Source: Lactarius indigo | Lineage: Eukaryota; Basidiomycota; Agaricomycetes; Russulales; Russulaceae | NCBI GenBank assembly: GCA_025766275.1 | Contig: JAFKAC010000024.1 | Location: forward strand, 1 to 64,000 | Reading direction: 5' to 3' | DNA: 64,000 nt | Part shown: in pieces, positions 23,298 to 34,989 of the stretch | Layout of the letters: each line of letters opens with the position of its first letter | Numbering within the stretch: the first letter of the stretch is position 1 | Made by a program: the position numbers and the translations under genes | Notes under the pieces: model-generated | Database searches by the model: none | Told to the model about the DNA's origin: nothing | What the model saw: the letters and a program-made list of their open reading frames with translations, nothing else

Positions 23298-24906
23298 GCT
23301 CTCGCATGTCCTTACGATCCGCATACTATAGTCTCCATATTTTTCTTTCTTCCCACTTTGGACGATCACAGCTATCCCCCCTTCCCTTCTTCCTCCCAAA
23401 CAGGATTACAGGAACGCGTGGCGCGTGAGATACTGTGCTGTACCCCACTACCCAGTGGATCGCGCGATCACGACCTAGACCAAACCGTTCACACCACACA
23501 CGACCGGCAAATGATGGTGGCCTAACTAATGGCGTTGCTGGCGGCCGTAGAATTGACAGAAAGCCTGCTTACTCTTATCATTTATTGTACTAGTACTCAA
23601 TACTCCCGCTCACTGTACTTACAGTACTGCTGTAGAAGTATCTGTGCATCCGTGCCAACACACTAATACTACCGAACTCGCGGGCAGCGCTCATTCCCCG
23701 ATAGGGGCTCTGATAGTGACTGTCCGAGCTGTGTTGTGAGTTTGTAGTGCTCCACCACTAGTAGTAGCACTGCCCGAGTTCTCCGCCCGCACGTACAGTA
23801 CCTGTCGATCAATGGATCCTATAGATCATAAATTCATCAATTGATTAATGTACTCATCTACGCAGCCTCTAAGTCGATCTTTTTCTCCTTTTTCAGTTCC
23901 AATCGCTGTTTGCCTATACAGTAATTGATGGACACACAGAAGTCGTCGTCGTCCGTGGGAAGAATTAAGGCAAACGATGGTCCGCGTGTTGTGCTAACTT
24001 AACTCGCAGAAAAATCTCCTTGTGGTGGTGGTCATGTCAGATCGCATCCGGAGGCGAGTCTCTCGATCGTGCTCCGGTCGTAGCGTCGTACCGGAGGGTC
24101 ATCCCGGTCTCATTCGCATGTGATCGCCAACCTGGCCGTTTCCACTACTTTCCCACACGGCTCCGAGTCAAGGTAGGGCTCAATAAGCGCGGCGTGGACC
24201 GTGTGTTTGCTTTCCCCCCCAATCACCCTTTCTTTTTCGTTTTTGGAATTCCGCTTATAGTAAATTCGTCGTAAGGATCGGTTTTCATATTGGCGTTTCA
24301 TCATTCTTCCTTTTCGAGTTGGTTCTGTTCAATATGGGGATAACTGTACAGAGGTTTTGGGCCTTTTCGCGTAAGTTTAGAGGTATGTAATGTAATGTAA
24401 CAAAAAAAAAGTTCGAGATAAGGGCAGGAGAAAAACCTTCGCTTGCAGGGGTGAATCGAATGTGTTGTCCTTTTGATTTATGAGCGCGCATATGGAACAT
24501 GGAACGTCGACGACGAACGAGACAGAAGGGGGCCTGTCAAAAAAATTCTCCCGCGGATGTCACATGTCGTGATGAATGTGGCAGTGTTCGATAAAGGGCT
24601 GTTGCCCAGTACTGTACCTCCTGTAGCAGCGGGTGAGGGGTATAGAGTGGATGGTAAGGGATAACAAGATCTAGGTATGATAAGCACCCATGCATTATGT
24701 GCTGACCCTGTCCGTAAGAAGAAAAAAAAAACAAAAATAATTTGGCCGTATATCTTAGGGTGATAACCCCCAGGGTCCTTTGAATACACCAACGGAAGAA
24801 ACGATAAAGAACGGACAGGGGAACGAGTGAGCGATATGCGTGTGCGCTGGCACACATACACGAAGGGGCCCACGAGAAGGCGGGCTAAGAAGCCCCGGTT
24901 TCGGTC
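23298..24906. other. Intergenic between regulator 1 and the GPI wall protein
   Basis: About 1.6 kb. It holds several tactagta/cagtactg short palindromic motifs (23580-23790) and A or T runs. No gene was recognised. Confidence 0.5.
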
Positions 24907-25611
24907 TTACAACACCGCGATGGCACCGGCAAACATCGCCAGCGAGATGAAACACGCCGATAGGACAGCCGCGGGTTTTGGGTGCCACGCGCGCACAGCG
25001 CCAGACGAGGACCCGAAGGTAGCGGCGAACTGAGCCGTTGGGTTGGGCCCGCCGCTGAGGGTCACGGTCGGCTTGGAGGCTATGGGCTGGGCGGAGGAGT
25101 TGCTCGAGCCCGAGTTGACGATGGAGAACGGCTGCGAGGTGGCGTACATGATGCCGTGTGTGCTGTTGAGGACGAGGAGGAAGTAGTCGTCGCCAGCGGG
25201 TACTGAGTTCAGTGCAATGTTGAGGCCACCGGTTGATGAGGGTACTAGTAGTAGAAAATAAATGGTCAAGATGGAACGGATGAATGGGGGTCGTGATGGG
25301 GACTCGGGACGCACCATCGCGGGCGACCAATATTAGCCCGTCAGAGCTCATCCTTGTGAGCTCGAGGTCAACGAAATCGACCCCGTCGAGGAGGCCTTTC
25401 GTCCAGGTCACGGGATAGGTTTGTCCGTTGGCCCATTCGATGCCCTTGGTGGGGGTCGTCACTTGGAAATCTGGAACAACGACGGATTAGAATCACGGAG
25501 TGGTGAGATGGCACGGGAGGACTACTACGCACAACCATGCGCTGCAAGGGGGAGGAGGGTGACGAAGAGGAGGACGGAGAGTGGAGTGGGAAGTTGTCGT
25601 GAGGAGAACAT
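24907..25611 (-). CDS. Kre9/Knh1-like Ser/Thr-rich GPI-anchored wall protein
   Basis: A predicted secreted, cell-surface protein with the Kre9/Knh1 N-terminal Ig-like domain, a family tied to beta-1,6-glucan and wall assembly. Three exons join in frame: 25611-25533, 25470-25315 and 25244-24907, giving 573 nt or 190 aa. Residues 1-26 are a signal peptide (MFSSRQLPTPLSVLLFVTLL then PLAAHG). The domain core is TTPTKGIEWANGQTYPVTWT, then VDFVDLELTR, then GLNIALNSVPAGDDYFLLVL and ATSQPFSIVNSG. A Ser/Thr/Gly-rich stalk follows. The C terminus is hydrophobic (SACFISLAMFAGAIAVL) and ends at the stop, as in GPI-anchor signals. It lies between the two Zn2Cys6 genes on the opposite strand, with about 270 nt to the start of regulator 2, so the two may share a divergent promoter region. 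Confidence 0.85.
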
Positions 25612-25879
25612 GTGTGACAAAGCAATGGGGGGAAGGAGGGGAGAGCGGAAAAAGAGAGGACTAAGTCAGACAGACTCGGCAGGGGCACAAGAATGGCACG
25701 AGACGCACGAGACGACGATGGGACTAATAAAAAAAAAGGCACAAACAGAGTTCTTCCTTCCCTGAGTCCGTTGTCGGCCCTTTCGGACTGACTGAACCGG
25801 GCCGACGTCGGGCGGCTCATAACCGAGGCCGGATTCAGTAAACTGAGATTCGGTTAGTGACTCTTGAGTCTTGACTGTC

Positions 25880-28800
25880 ATGAATCAGTCATCAGACGAA
25901 GACAACGTGCTCGCTACTCCTCCTCTCCACCCGAGTTCTACAAAGCGGCGTCGCATTCAAAACCAAAGAGCGTGCGATCGATGTAGACAGAAAAAGAGTC
26001 TGTCGATAACTATCCCCATTTACCCCTCTTTTTACTCAGACTGACACTTTCTTTCATGATAGTTCGTTGTATGCGCCCTCCTTTCTTCACTGCCACGTCT
26101 CTTACCGATATTCTGATATTATACAGGTGATGGAACACAATCCAACTCAAAATGCTCGCATTGTACATCCTCTGGCGCTGATTGCATCTTTACAGAGTCC
26201 ACAAAGGTACGCTCTCCTCTACCGATCTATTCCCGCATCCGTAATTGAGCGCTCTGCCTCCCAAAAGGTGCGAGGACCCCCCAAAAGGTATCCTCATCCG
26301 CATGCTTAAGATCTACTCGTCGCTTATTCTCGTTACTTCAAGATTTGTCGACAGTCTCGAGACCCGTCTCGAAAAAATGGAGGGTATGATATCACGTGTA
26401 TGTCCCTCCCTCTCGTGTCCCGTGGCCCCTTGCCTCTTATCGCTTTCGTCCCAGCTATACCCAGACGGCGACTTATCTCAAGAAATGGAGCTGGACCGCT
26501 GGTCTCGCGGCTTCCAGCCTGGAGACGAGACAACAGAAGGGCAGTCACCTGTAGCAAACAGCGCCAACGATGCCTCCCTCCCTACTCCGGAGACGTTCGA
26601 AGGCTATAGTGACGACAGCGAAGCAGACGCCAAGTACGGCACAGACCATCTTCTCAATAGTCTCAGGAGGCTCTGTATCAGGCCCAACCCACGAAGGTAC
26701 TTTGGCAAATCTAGCGGCATATCTCTTATGCGCACCGCCATGACCGTGAAATCAGAGGCCTCCTCCAGTGGGGAACCCACGGGCATTGATCCTGAAATAC
26801 GCCAACAGCGCAGACACGAATTCTGGTATCTCCACCCTGTCAGTTTCTACCAACTTTTTTTCTCTCCACACGGTCTCCTGATTGTTTTCCTCAGTGGGAA
26901 CTTGGCCGCTTCCAGTCTACTAGACGCCGGTTTGACTTCCCAGAGCCAGATCTCCTTGCGGATCTGATCAAGCTCTATTTCAATATTCTTGCGCCGATGG
27001 TACCATTGCTACATCAGCCCACGTTCATGAGGGCTTTCGGAGATGGCTTTCACTTGCGGGATGAAAAATTTGGCTCACTTGTGTTACTCGTCTGTGCCAC
27101 CGCTTCGAGGTACTCACGTGACCCCCGGGTTCTCTTGGCGAACGGTCACTGGCATTCCGCAGGTTGGAAGTGGTTTAAACAAGTCGAACCTTTCTCTTGT
27201 ACCGTCTTGTCTGGGCCTGAGCTCTATGACCTGCAAGTCGCCGCAGTGCGTAGCCCTATCAGTTTAGTTGACATGTATCTGGGCTGCTGAACCTGTACCA
27301 CTGTTATAGCTTGCTGTGATCTATGTCCACGGTTCGCTTCCACCTCAAGAAGGCTGGATAATGGTCGGCATTGGTCTGCGGCTTGCACAGGATGTCGGCG
27401 CTCACCGAAGACGACCACCCAATGCTCGTCCGACGGTTGAGGACGAGCTCTGGAAACGTGCATTCTGGTAGGCGTCACACCCCATACTTGACTGTGTCTC
27501 TCGTGTTGAGCTCAGGGACAACAGGGTACTCCTCATGCTCGATATTTGGTCGAGCTCTTCCCTCGGCCGACCTTGCGCGATGACGGAGGAAAGGTAGGCC
27601 TTTCCGTGCTTCTGGTACTCGGGTATGTGATTCACTGATCCGGGCTGGTCCCAAGCCATGACGTCGACCTCCCGATCGAGTGCGATGATGAGTATTGGGA
27701 ACATTCTGATCCGGCGCTGGCGTTCAAACAACCCCCGGGAAAGCCAAGCAAGGTTTCATACTTTAATTACCTCATCAAGGTCAACCTGTTGCATTCCCAC
27801 GCCCTTCGCACCATCGTCAGTCCTTTTACTTTGTGATCACCGGAGTGACTTCGTGACATTGTTCACAGTATTCGCTCAGCAAATCTACACTCATGACAGG
27901 CTGGCGTGGACGCGAAAAGGGCTGGGAAGAGCACATTGTTACGGAGCTCGACTCGGCCCTAAACAATTGGTTTGACTCGATTCCAGATCACTGTAGGTTT
28001 AATCTCTGCATACATCCAAGGGTTTTCGGTGCTGACCCAGCATTCTATAGTGCGCTGGGATCCCAAACGCGAGAATCAGACTTTCTTTGTCCAGTCTGCT
28101 TCTCTGCGCTCCACCTACTACTTTATACAGATCACAATCCACCGTCCATTCATCCCATCTTCTCGCAAAGGGAGTTCTTTGTCTTTCGCAGCACTTGCAA
28201 TCTGTGCGAGCGCCGCCCGTGCATATAGCCACGTTGCAGATACTTTGCGGAAAAGGTATCCAATCCAGACCTCGCCGAGTATTGTCGTGCGTGCATTCTC
28301 GTTCGTCAGACTTCAGGCGTTTGTTCATGTCAAGGTCGTTGTTCGCGCAGTTGCCTGCGTTTGTTTCGGCCGTCATTCTTCTTCTGAGCTTATGGGGCGC
28401 GAAGAGATCGGGCACAACACTTGACCCGGTGAGGGAAATGCAGGACGTCCGAAAGTGTATGATGGTACTAGAGACGGCCGAGTCTCGATGGTCTGTTGCA
28501 GGGCGACTTCGGTGCGTTGGTTCCTCAAATATCGCGCCAACATAGACACCCACGAATTTCGGTAGTGACCTGCTCACCGATTTGACTACTGCCGGCAATC
28601 TCACGGTACCTGCAGCGAGCCCTCCTTCACATAAGCGCGAGCGCGAGGACTCTGACGATGAGAGCCAACAGTCGGTTGTCGCTCCGTCCCAATACCCGCG
28701 GCGCTCTTCCCAAACAAACCCTCCTGCCTATCCAGAAGTGCCGAGTGTGCCGGCCGACATTCCGCAGCGCCTAGTATCTACGCAGCTAAGTGCGGTCGCA

Positions 28801-29622
28801 CCCCCTCCGTCCGCACCCATGTCATCTTCTACGCTTGTATCCGCAATTCCGTCAGATATGTACCACGCTCCTTCTCGCCCACCACCCTCCGCCCAGCAAA
28901 CTTCACTCCTTCCAAAGCCATATCAAGGAGGTTACATCCCTCTTGGCGGGTCGAGCGGATTAGGCAACACTGGGGCGATTGAACCTACTACGCTGACGTC
29001 CACGCCTTCCGCGCGAATACCCACGTCTGCTGCGTCTTTTTGGGCTTCGTCTCCACGTTCTGCTTCTGCCGGCTTTACTACCGCTCCGACGATGTCTGTC
29101 AACAGCAACGGAAACGGGGCGCTACCCTTGTCCGCGTCTGAAATTAGCATGGCACTCGGCACGGGCGGGCTGTACGACATGTCCGCATCGACCTCTGCGT
29201 CCGCCTCGACGACACCTAGCTCCCCGCAAAATGGCTTCCACACCGTTGCACCGGACTTTAAGCCCCCTCCTGGCATCGACATTGGCAACGGGGCGTTCAA
29301 CCTGAGAGAGATGGAATTTGGCGGGTATGGCGTGCCGATGGCGGATCAAGAGGCGATGCTGCGGCATTTCGCGCCCGTGCTGCAGGACGGGCAAATTGGG
29401 GTCGATCAGGACACGATGATGATGTGGTCGACGATGCCGTCCACTTTCGAGTACGTTTTTTTATTCTTCCTGCTCTTTTACTTTTGGGAGGTGAATGGAG
29501 CTCATGCTGACGGCTGTGTGCGTGTTTGCAGGACGCAGGACTGGGTAACATACATGTCTAACATGCTCGACATCGCCAATGCGAATGTCGATCCCGCAGC
29601 GGGCACGATTGGTGGTGTATAG
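25880..29622 (+). CDS. Zn2Cys6 fungal-specific transcription factor (paralogue 2)
   Basis: Same architecture as the regulator at 19.6-23.3 kb. Exon 1 25880-25997 ends in KRRRIQNQRACDRCRQKK. A 6-nt exon 26063-26068 and exon 3 26127-26206 complete IRCDGTQSNSKCSHCTSSG, giving six Cys. A short exon encodes VRGPPK, then the coiled coil FVDSLETRLEKMEGMISR. The middle homology region holds FPEPDLLADLIKLYFNIL, MVPLLHQPTFMRAFGDGFHL, WIMVGIGLRLAQDVG and SSSLGRPCAMTEE, and then HRPFIPSSRKGSSLSFAALA. The C-terminal region is Ser/Pro-rich with KRERED near its start. The last intron (29451-29531) is 81 nt with no in-frame stop; after it come QDWVTYMSNMLDIANAN and a TAG at 29622. No lesion was seen. Its 3' end is duplicated at 36.5 kb. 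Confidence 0.87.
26063..26068 (+). other. 6-nt micro-exon in the zinc cluster (paralogue 2)
   Basis: The six bases ttcgtt are flanked by tag and gtatgc. With the flanking A and GT they read ATT CGT TGT (Ile-Arg-Cys). The introns are 65 nt (25998-26062, donor gtctgt) and 58 nt (26069-26126). Position, phase and length match paralogue 1, although the six bases differ. Confidence 0.83.
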
Positions 29623-30095
29623 GAGCACTCTGAGTACTAGTCCAACCGACCGGGATAGGTGATGAAGGTGTAGTGTAGGGTTGCTGATCTTCTGTAAGTA
29701 CTGTATATTTATCTGGATTTATCGGGCCTGGTTTCCTGTTAGTGCGTTCTCTGGAGTCTGAATCTGCCATTGTACCATATACTGTACAGTTTACGCTACT
29801 GATGATATCCGCCTCATCTCTCAGCTCGTTTATCTAAACCATGCTGGTGTTCGTTCCGGTTGAGTATTGAATCAGTCCCTGTTCGTTTCTTCGCACCCCC
29901 ACTTTTTCATCCATGTCATGTATTCGTGTCTACTCGGGCGCTGGTTCGTTTTCAACTTTTGATTTTCGCGATGTATCGATATAGTGGGGTACAGTGTTGG
30001 TAGTAGCAAATATTCAATATTGATGACTGCGACTAGCGCGCTAGGCGCTGACGGGGGCTTTACATGGAGGGGGGGGGGGAACGATCGACTTTCAA

Positions 30096-33000
30096 TCAGC
30101 AGTAGTACATCCTCTCGCCGCCCATATGTTCATGAGTTTGCTGAAATGCCGCGACCCACGGGTCCTCGTCGCCTTGGCCGCCGGCGGCCTGGCTCGGAGC
30201 CGACGACAGGACATCCGACGCCGCGGTGAACAGGTCTTGGCCTGCTTGGGGGTCGTAGTGGTTCTTGGCCCGGCTACACACATTGTGTGCGTCTAGAGAC
30301 ACAGCGCGGTGAGTCATTTCGATGGCAAAATACGAGGATTGCCGTTGCTTACAGAAGACCGGAGCTGGGACAGAGACGGAGCGCGTGCAACGCGCGTAGA
30401 CGTGGCAAAGGGCGTACGAGAGCGATTGAAGACCATCAGCCCTGAAAAAATTCCTAAATTAGTCCAGGGGCACGTGACGTGGAGCCTATCGGGAGCACGC
30501 ACGTGAACCCATTCTCGTCGAGGAGGACGTTGTAATGCGCGGACTTGCTCGTGCCGAGGATCCCTTGGTGGCTGCACAGATAAAAGTCCCACTCTACTGG
30601 GCTCGTCACGACCGTGTCGATGACCGTACCCGGGGGACAGTTCGGATTGCCGCCGCCGCCACCTCCTCCACCGCCTCCACCACCACCGCCGAATCTGCCG
30701 CCCCCGCGCGGTTGGCGGGAGCCTTCGGCCGGCGCGTTGTCGGGGGCACGGACAGAGGACTCGGGGAAAAACACGAATTTATGCTCTTTTCCGACGACGA
30801 TAAGGGTGATTGTGGGTTTGAAGTTCAGCCGCGCGCATGCATCTGTGTGACAAAAGTACAAGTCTCAGGAAAACGTGCATGCGAAGGGGAATGGGTGTGC
30901 GTACTTCGGATGCTGGGGAGTTCCTGCCTCAGGGTCTCTTTGAATTCGGCCTCAGAGACGCCATCTGGATCGGGGTTTTTCCTTCACTTAACCCGCAGCC
31001 GCAGAAACAGAAAGACCGGATTGCTTACCGCGATAGAACAAGATACGCTTGGGGAATTTGCCCATGGCCGCTCTGTACCGCTCGAACACGTGCTGTAGTT
31101 TGTCCAGTCATCATTCGCGTTCGCGTGAAGTGAGGAAGGAAAAAGCGCTCACCACACACATGTTCTCTAGATCCTCGATGATCTCCTGTGGGTTCATCTG
31201 TACCCCCATCCTAGCGGCATATTGTACTGCATTCGCATCGATGCTTCCAATTAAGGAAGTGAACGATGGGCGGCCGCGGTTCCCCGGAGGCGGGTGGGTG
31301 ATATCTGCACCTGATCAACCAAGAGCGGGATGAGCATTACGGAAAGGAGTCGTGGCTCCAGATGGGACCCACCCATGACCATCGTTGGGTTGGCGGGGTC
31401 GGAAAGAAATTCGACGTCGCGGGGTTCTGGGATGGCGTTAATTCCGCCGAGCTTGACATTGATTCTTATTATGGAATTAAGACGCTGATGGAGAGAGGAT
31501 TTCGGTGACACCTTACTTCAATGTGATATTTGCGTAGTATTGTGCATTCGCACGGAAGCACTTGGAAGATTTCATGCACTGGGTGGAGATGCCGTGCTAT
31601 GCGCAAGTATCAGTACACGAAATTTGTCGCGCCAGTTATCAATTACCGAAACATCGCCGAAACTAGCCAAGGTAAATGTAAAAGTCTCGGTTCGACGGTT
31701 AATAGGCACTTACTGTTTGACAGCATTATATATGTCGTTGCCACCGTCTGGGAGGACAACGACTATGAGCGCCGGTAAACTCTGGGTGCTTCGCCGACAC
31801 TCCTCGCAGGCCGCGGCGAGTTGCTGTAGTAACGGTCAGGCAACCCTGTTGAAACGAAGCCAGTAAAGAGATAACAAACCCGACCAATGTTTCCCTGACC
31901 TGACTCCCATCTCACAAGTGCCGGACGACGGGCGATGGATATTCCTACAACGCTTCAGCACGAATTCGGAGAGATCAAAGTCGCACTGAAGGGGTCCATA
32001 CCAACCGCTTCACAGGCTTGCACTAAGCCTGTTGTCACCGTATCAACAACCCGGTCGTTGAAATGTCGTCGACTCTCGTAGATCACCACTATCCAGTTGC
32101 CAATGGACACGGGCTTGTACAGAAGCTTGTCGATCCTTTCAGAAACGGAGCGTCACTATCCGTCAAGGGGTAACTAGCAACAGGATAAACTCACAGGTTC
32201 CACTTCCCGTCGCGTATTTTCTGGACAAGGAGACAATAGGCAATTCAGTACCAAATAGGGAGTGTAGGACGTACAGCATCTGGTTGCTTGGAGGCGGGGT
32301 TATATTTCAATCTCAGGGGCTTGAGGATGCGAGCACCGAAATTCATAAGGTCGTTCGAAACGGTCATGCCAAACTGGCGGACGTAGTCTGATTGACCATA
32401 TTCTAGCACCTAGTAGCGAACTATTAATAAACAAACCTAAATGAGCGTCGTGGTGCCAAGACATACACTCAAGCCCTCGCGGATGTTCTCGTAACGTTCG
32501 CGAGGAAGCATGGTCGAAAACTTAAGTATGTCGTTGACCTTCTCTGGGGGCATTTGTTTGCGTATTATTTGGCCGGGGGGGACTATGCACAGCTCTAGCG
32601 GGACTTGTGCCCGAGTTGAAAGCTGGAGGACGCTGAGTCATCGTACTCTGAAAGTGGCGACCAAGTACAGACCTCTACGCATATCACGTCAGGGTGCACA
32701 AGTGTGATATTGTGTTGGACGCGAAAGAATTCTGCAATGGTCATAGTTCCACCTCCGTCTACCTCGAACGACTGTTCCCGGGCACTCTGCCGGGTCAGTT
32801 TCTTAACCAGACGAGTTCTCCCCCGGTGGTGAGGGCTGTGTGGGGTCGTGATCTTTATGCCTGAAAGAAAGTGTTGAAGCTTCATACGCTCGCGCTCGGG
32901 AAGGCCGTGCCGAGGAGCGAGAGCGTTAGGTTGACGTTGTCCAAGAAATTCGAGGGCGAGGTCCATCAGCCTTCCGGGCTTATACATGACGCCAGTTGCC

Positions 33001-34293
33001 GTGTCGATATTGATTATAATACGACCAATGGCAGGCCGCACTGATTGGAAGTAGCCCCTCCAAAGGACAATTCCTCCTCCGATATCTCTTCTTATTATAT
33101 CTGTAAAAAATGAACGCGCATTGTGTGGGTATCTCTGGTTCGGTGCCATGCGAACGGCGACATTCAGTGCCTATACAGAATCGCCATTCAGTGAGCGTGC
33201 GATTCAAAGGAGAAAGGAAGGTGACCGGGCGTACCATCAAGGTGGTCGAAACCGAATTATCTTGACTCTGTTCGCCTTCTACATGACGCTGCAGGACCCT
33301 AGAAATAGACTGATCAACAATTCCTCCGATGGGTACGAATGCATCGTGGCGCGTACTCAGGGTTAATGGAGGCGACATGGGTCAGGCGAACCCTGTACGT
33401 CGGATCCGGACGTCCAGGACCCCTCTCTTCTGGGGATGGGGGATCCGGACCAACGGGTACCACATACTAGAAATGAAGGATAAAAATGAGCGAAAGGACC
33501 TGCAACATGACAAGCTCGGACTCTTGCCTCCTGTGCGCCGGACGGAAATTCAAGGTCGAACGTTGTATAGAGGTTCTTTCGCCCGTCGAACACTCCAGGG
33601 CGTAGGGAGAGGCGGCCCTCGACTCGGGTTTGAAGGGCATGGATAATCTTGTGGTTCCATTCAATGGGGCGGTCCTTCTCAGGAAGAATGACTGGACCGC
33701 GATAAGTGTGCGAGATTTAAGTTAAGAAACGTTCATAAACTCACCAACTAGATCGCGACGGAGGATTTGGCGGGCCTGTCAACGAAAAATTCTCAAGAGA
33801 TGGAGGACAAGTTAGGCGTACCATCGTAATGGTATATCATCCCCTGATCAAGCTCAACTGCAACATGGTTGCTATAGAGCCTAATGGGGTCCCCCGCATT
33901 CCCATACCCGGGACGCTTGACCCCGATAGCCTCAACTTGTGCGGCGGGAAGAGGAGGAGGTCCCGCATGGCCCACTGATAGTGGCGGCCCGCCAGCCGGA
34001 AGGGCACCACCGCGGCCTCGATTGCCAAAGCCACCACCCCCGCCCCCACGACCGCCCCCACGCTCACCACGACCACGACCACCGCCACGGTCGCCACCAC
34101 CGCCGCGGCCACCTCTGTCTCCCCCACGCCCACCACCACGACCGCCGCCACGGTCACCTCCACCGCGGCCTCCACCGCGGCCACCGCCACGGTCGCCTCC
34201 ACCGCGGCCTCCACCGCGGCCTCCACGATCGCCTCCACCACGACCACCACGACCACCACGACCAGCTTCAGGGGGGGCTGCTTTCGGGGGCAT
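30096..34293 (-). CDS. AGO: Argonaute (RNA interference slicer)
   Basis: A guide-RNA-binding effector of RNA silencing. The N terminus is an RGG/GGGRGG tract of about 90 residues, then [20 protein letters not shown]. The ArgoN part holds [17 protein letters not shown]. Linker 1 is [18 protein letters not shown] and [17 protein letters not shown]. The PAZ region ends in [20 protein letters not shown]. Linker 2 is [19 protein letters not shown] has [18 protein letters not shown]. The PIWI tetrad is visible: Asp in [11 protein letters not shown] (rebuilt over an intron), Glu in [10 protein letters not shown], Asp in [11 protein letters not shown] (rebuilt) and His in [16 protein letters not shown] (rebuilt), so DEDH, as in slicing enzymes. 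It ends MYYC-stop. More than ten short introns are needed, including a 16-nt exon (31647-31662) and a probable GC-AG intron after PSGAQE. Exon ends in the first 500 nt are less certain. No disabling lesion was found. Expected partners are Dicer products and RdRP, not in this window. Confidence 0.9.
31647..31662 (-). other. 16-nt micro-exon in the Argonaute MID region
   Basis: Joined to the preceding exon ending AAACA, it reads His-Phe-Gly-Asp-Val-Ser and leads into [17 protein letters not shown]. It is flanked by TAG and GTAATT on the minus strand. The truncated duplicate keeps the same sequence. Confidence 0.6.
34000..34275 (-). repeat. RGG/GGDRGG codon repeat in the Argonaute N terminus
   Basis: An internal tandem array of 9-12 nt units encoding [12 protein letters not shown]. 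On the plus strand it appears as ccaccgcgg-type repeats. RGG tracts bind RNA and are arginine-methylation targets in other proteins. Confidence 0.8.
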
Positions 34294-34989
34294 TTAAAAA
34301 AAAAAGAATAATGATGAGCGTCTGCTTGTGTGTGTGAGTGAAGAGGCAAGGTCCCAGGTAGGTGTGATGCTCGGAGAGGGCAGGTTAAGTAGACAAAAGC
34401 ACGCAGTTGCGGCTGCGGAGACCCGAAGGGCTGTCCGTCAGCGCAGAGCAAGGCGCCACTGACTCTAGTGGTGGGGTACCTGGCGGCCCAGCGTTCTGGT
34501 ACTAAAAGACGCAAAATGAGGCTGCGGAGGCGCCCGACATGAGGGGTAATATCCCGTTGATGTTCACTCTTTCTCAAGAGGACCATCGCATGAATGCGCA
34601 TGTAGTAACTGGGGACCAAGGATGTCGACATGTTAATAGCGGAGGGTAGCTGCGCATTCACTATGCGTTAACGGCATCAAGCCTCAAGCCTTGTAAAGTT
34701 TGGTCGTGCCTGCGCACTCCAGGCGCCAACTTGCGAGCTCGGCTCGCAGCAGTGGAGGACTGGATGGGTGGTCTGGAACTAGAGGCTGCGAAACATAATA
34801 AATTGGAGCTTCCAAGGAGGACATATTTTTATACCGCAGCCAAAGTACGTTCACGTTCTGGTGACTGTTCAATGATTTGGAGATGACTGGACCGCAGCAG
34901 CTCACACACGTGTTGTAGTTATTGGTTCGGAGTTTCCCGCGGTCCCGAGTTTGGTCTCGAAAACGCCCGATTTAGATAAGAGGCCCCTT

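Larger units (their letters stand above)
29398..34985. repeat. Segmental duplication, full copy (regulator 2 3' end + Argonaute)
   Basis: From ggggtcgatcaggacacgat at 29398 to about 34985 this block is repeated in the same order and orientation at 36459-40510. It includes the last exons of regulator 2, the intergenic region, the whole Argonaute gene and about 650 bp of its 5' flank. The copies look highly similar, with scattered substitutions and small indels. Confidence 0.88.

Noticed and set aside
22661..23307. Several minus-strand frames opposite the end of regulator 1
   Set aside because: They arise from GC-rich codon bias and T-runs of the plus-strand gene, with no domain and no splice logic.
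33884..34297. Long plus-strand frame rich in Pro-Arg-Ser-Pro repeats
   Set aside because: It is the antisense of the RGG repeat in Argonaute; the repeat keeps several frames open.
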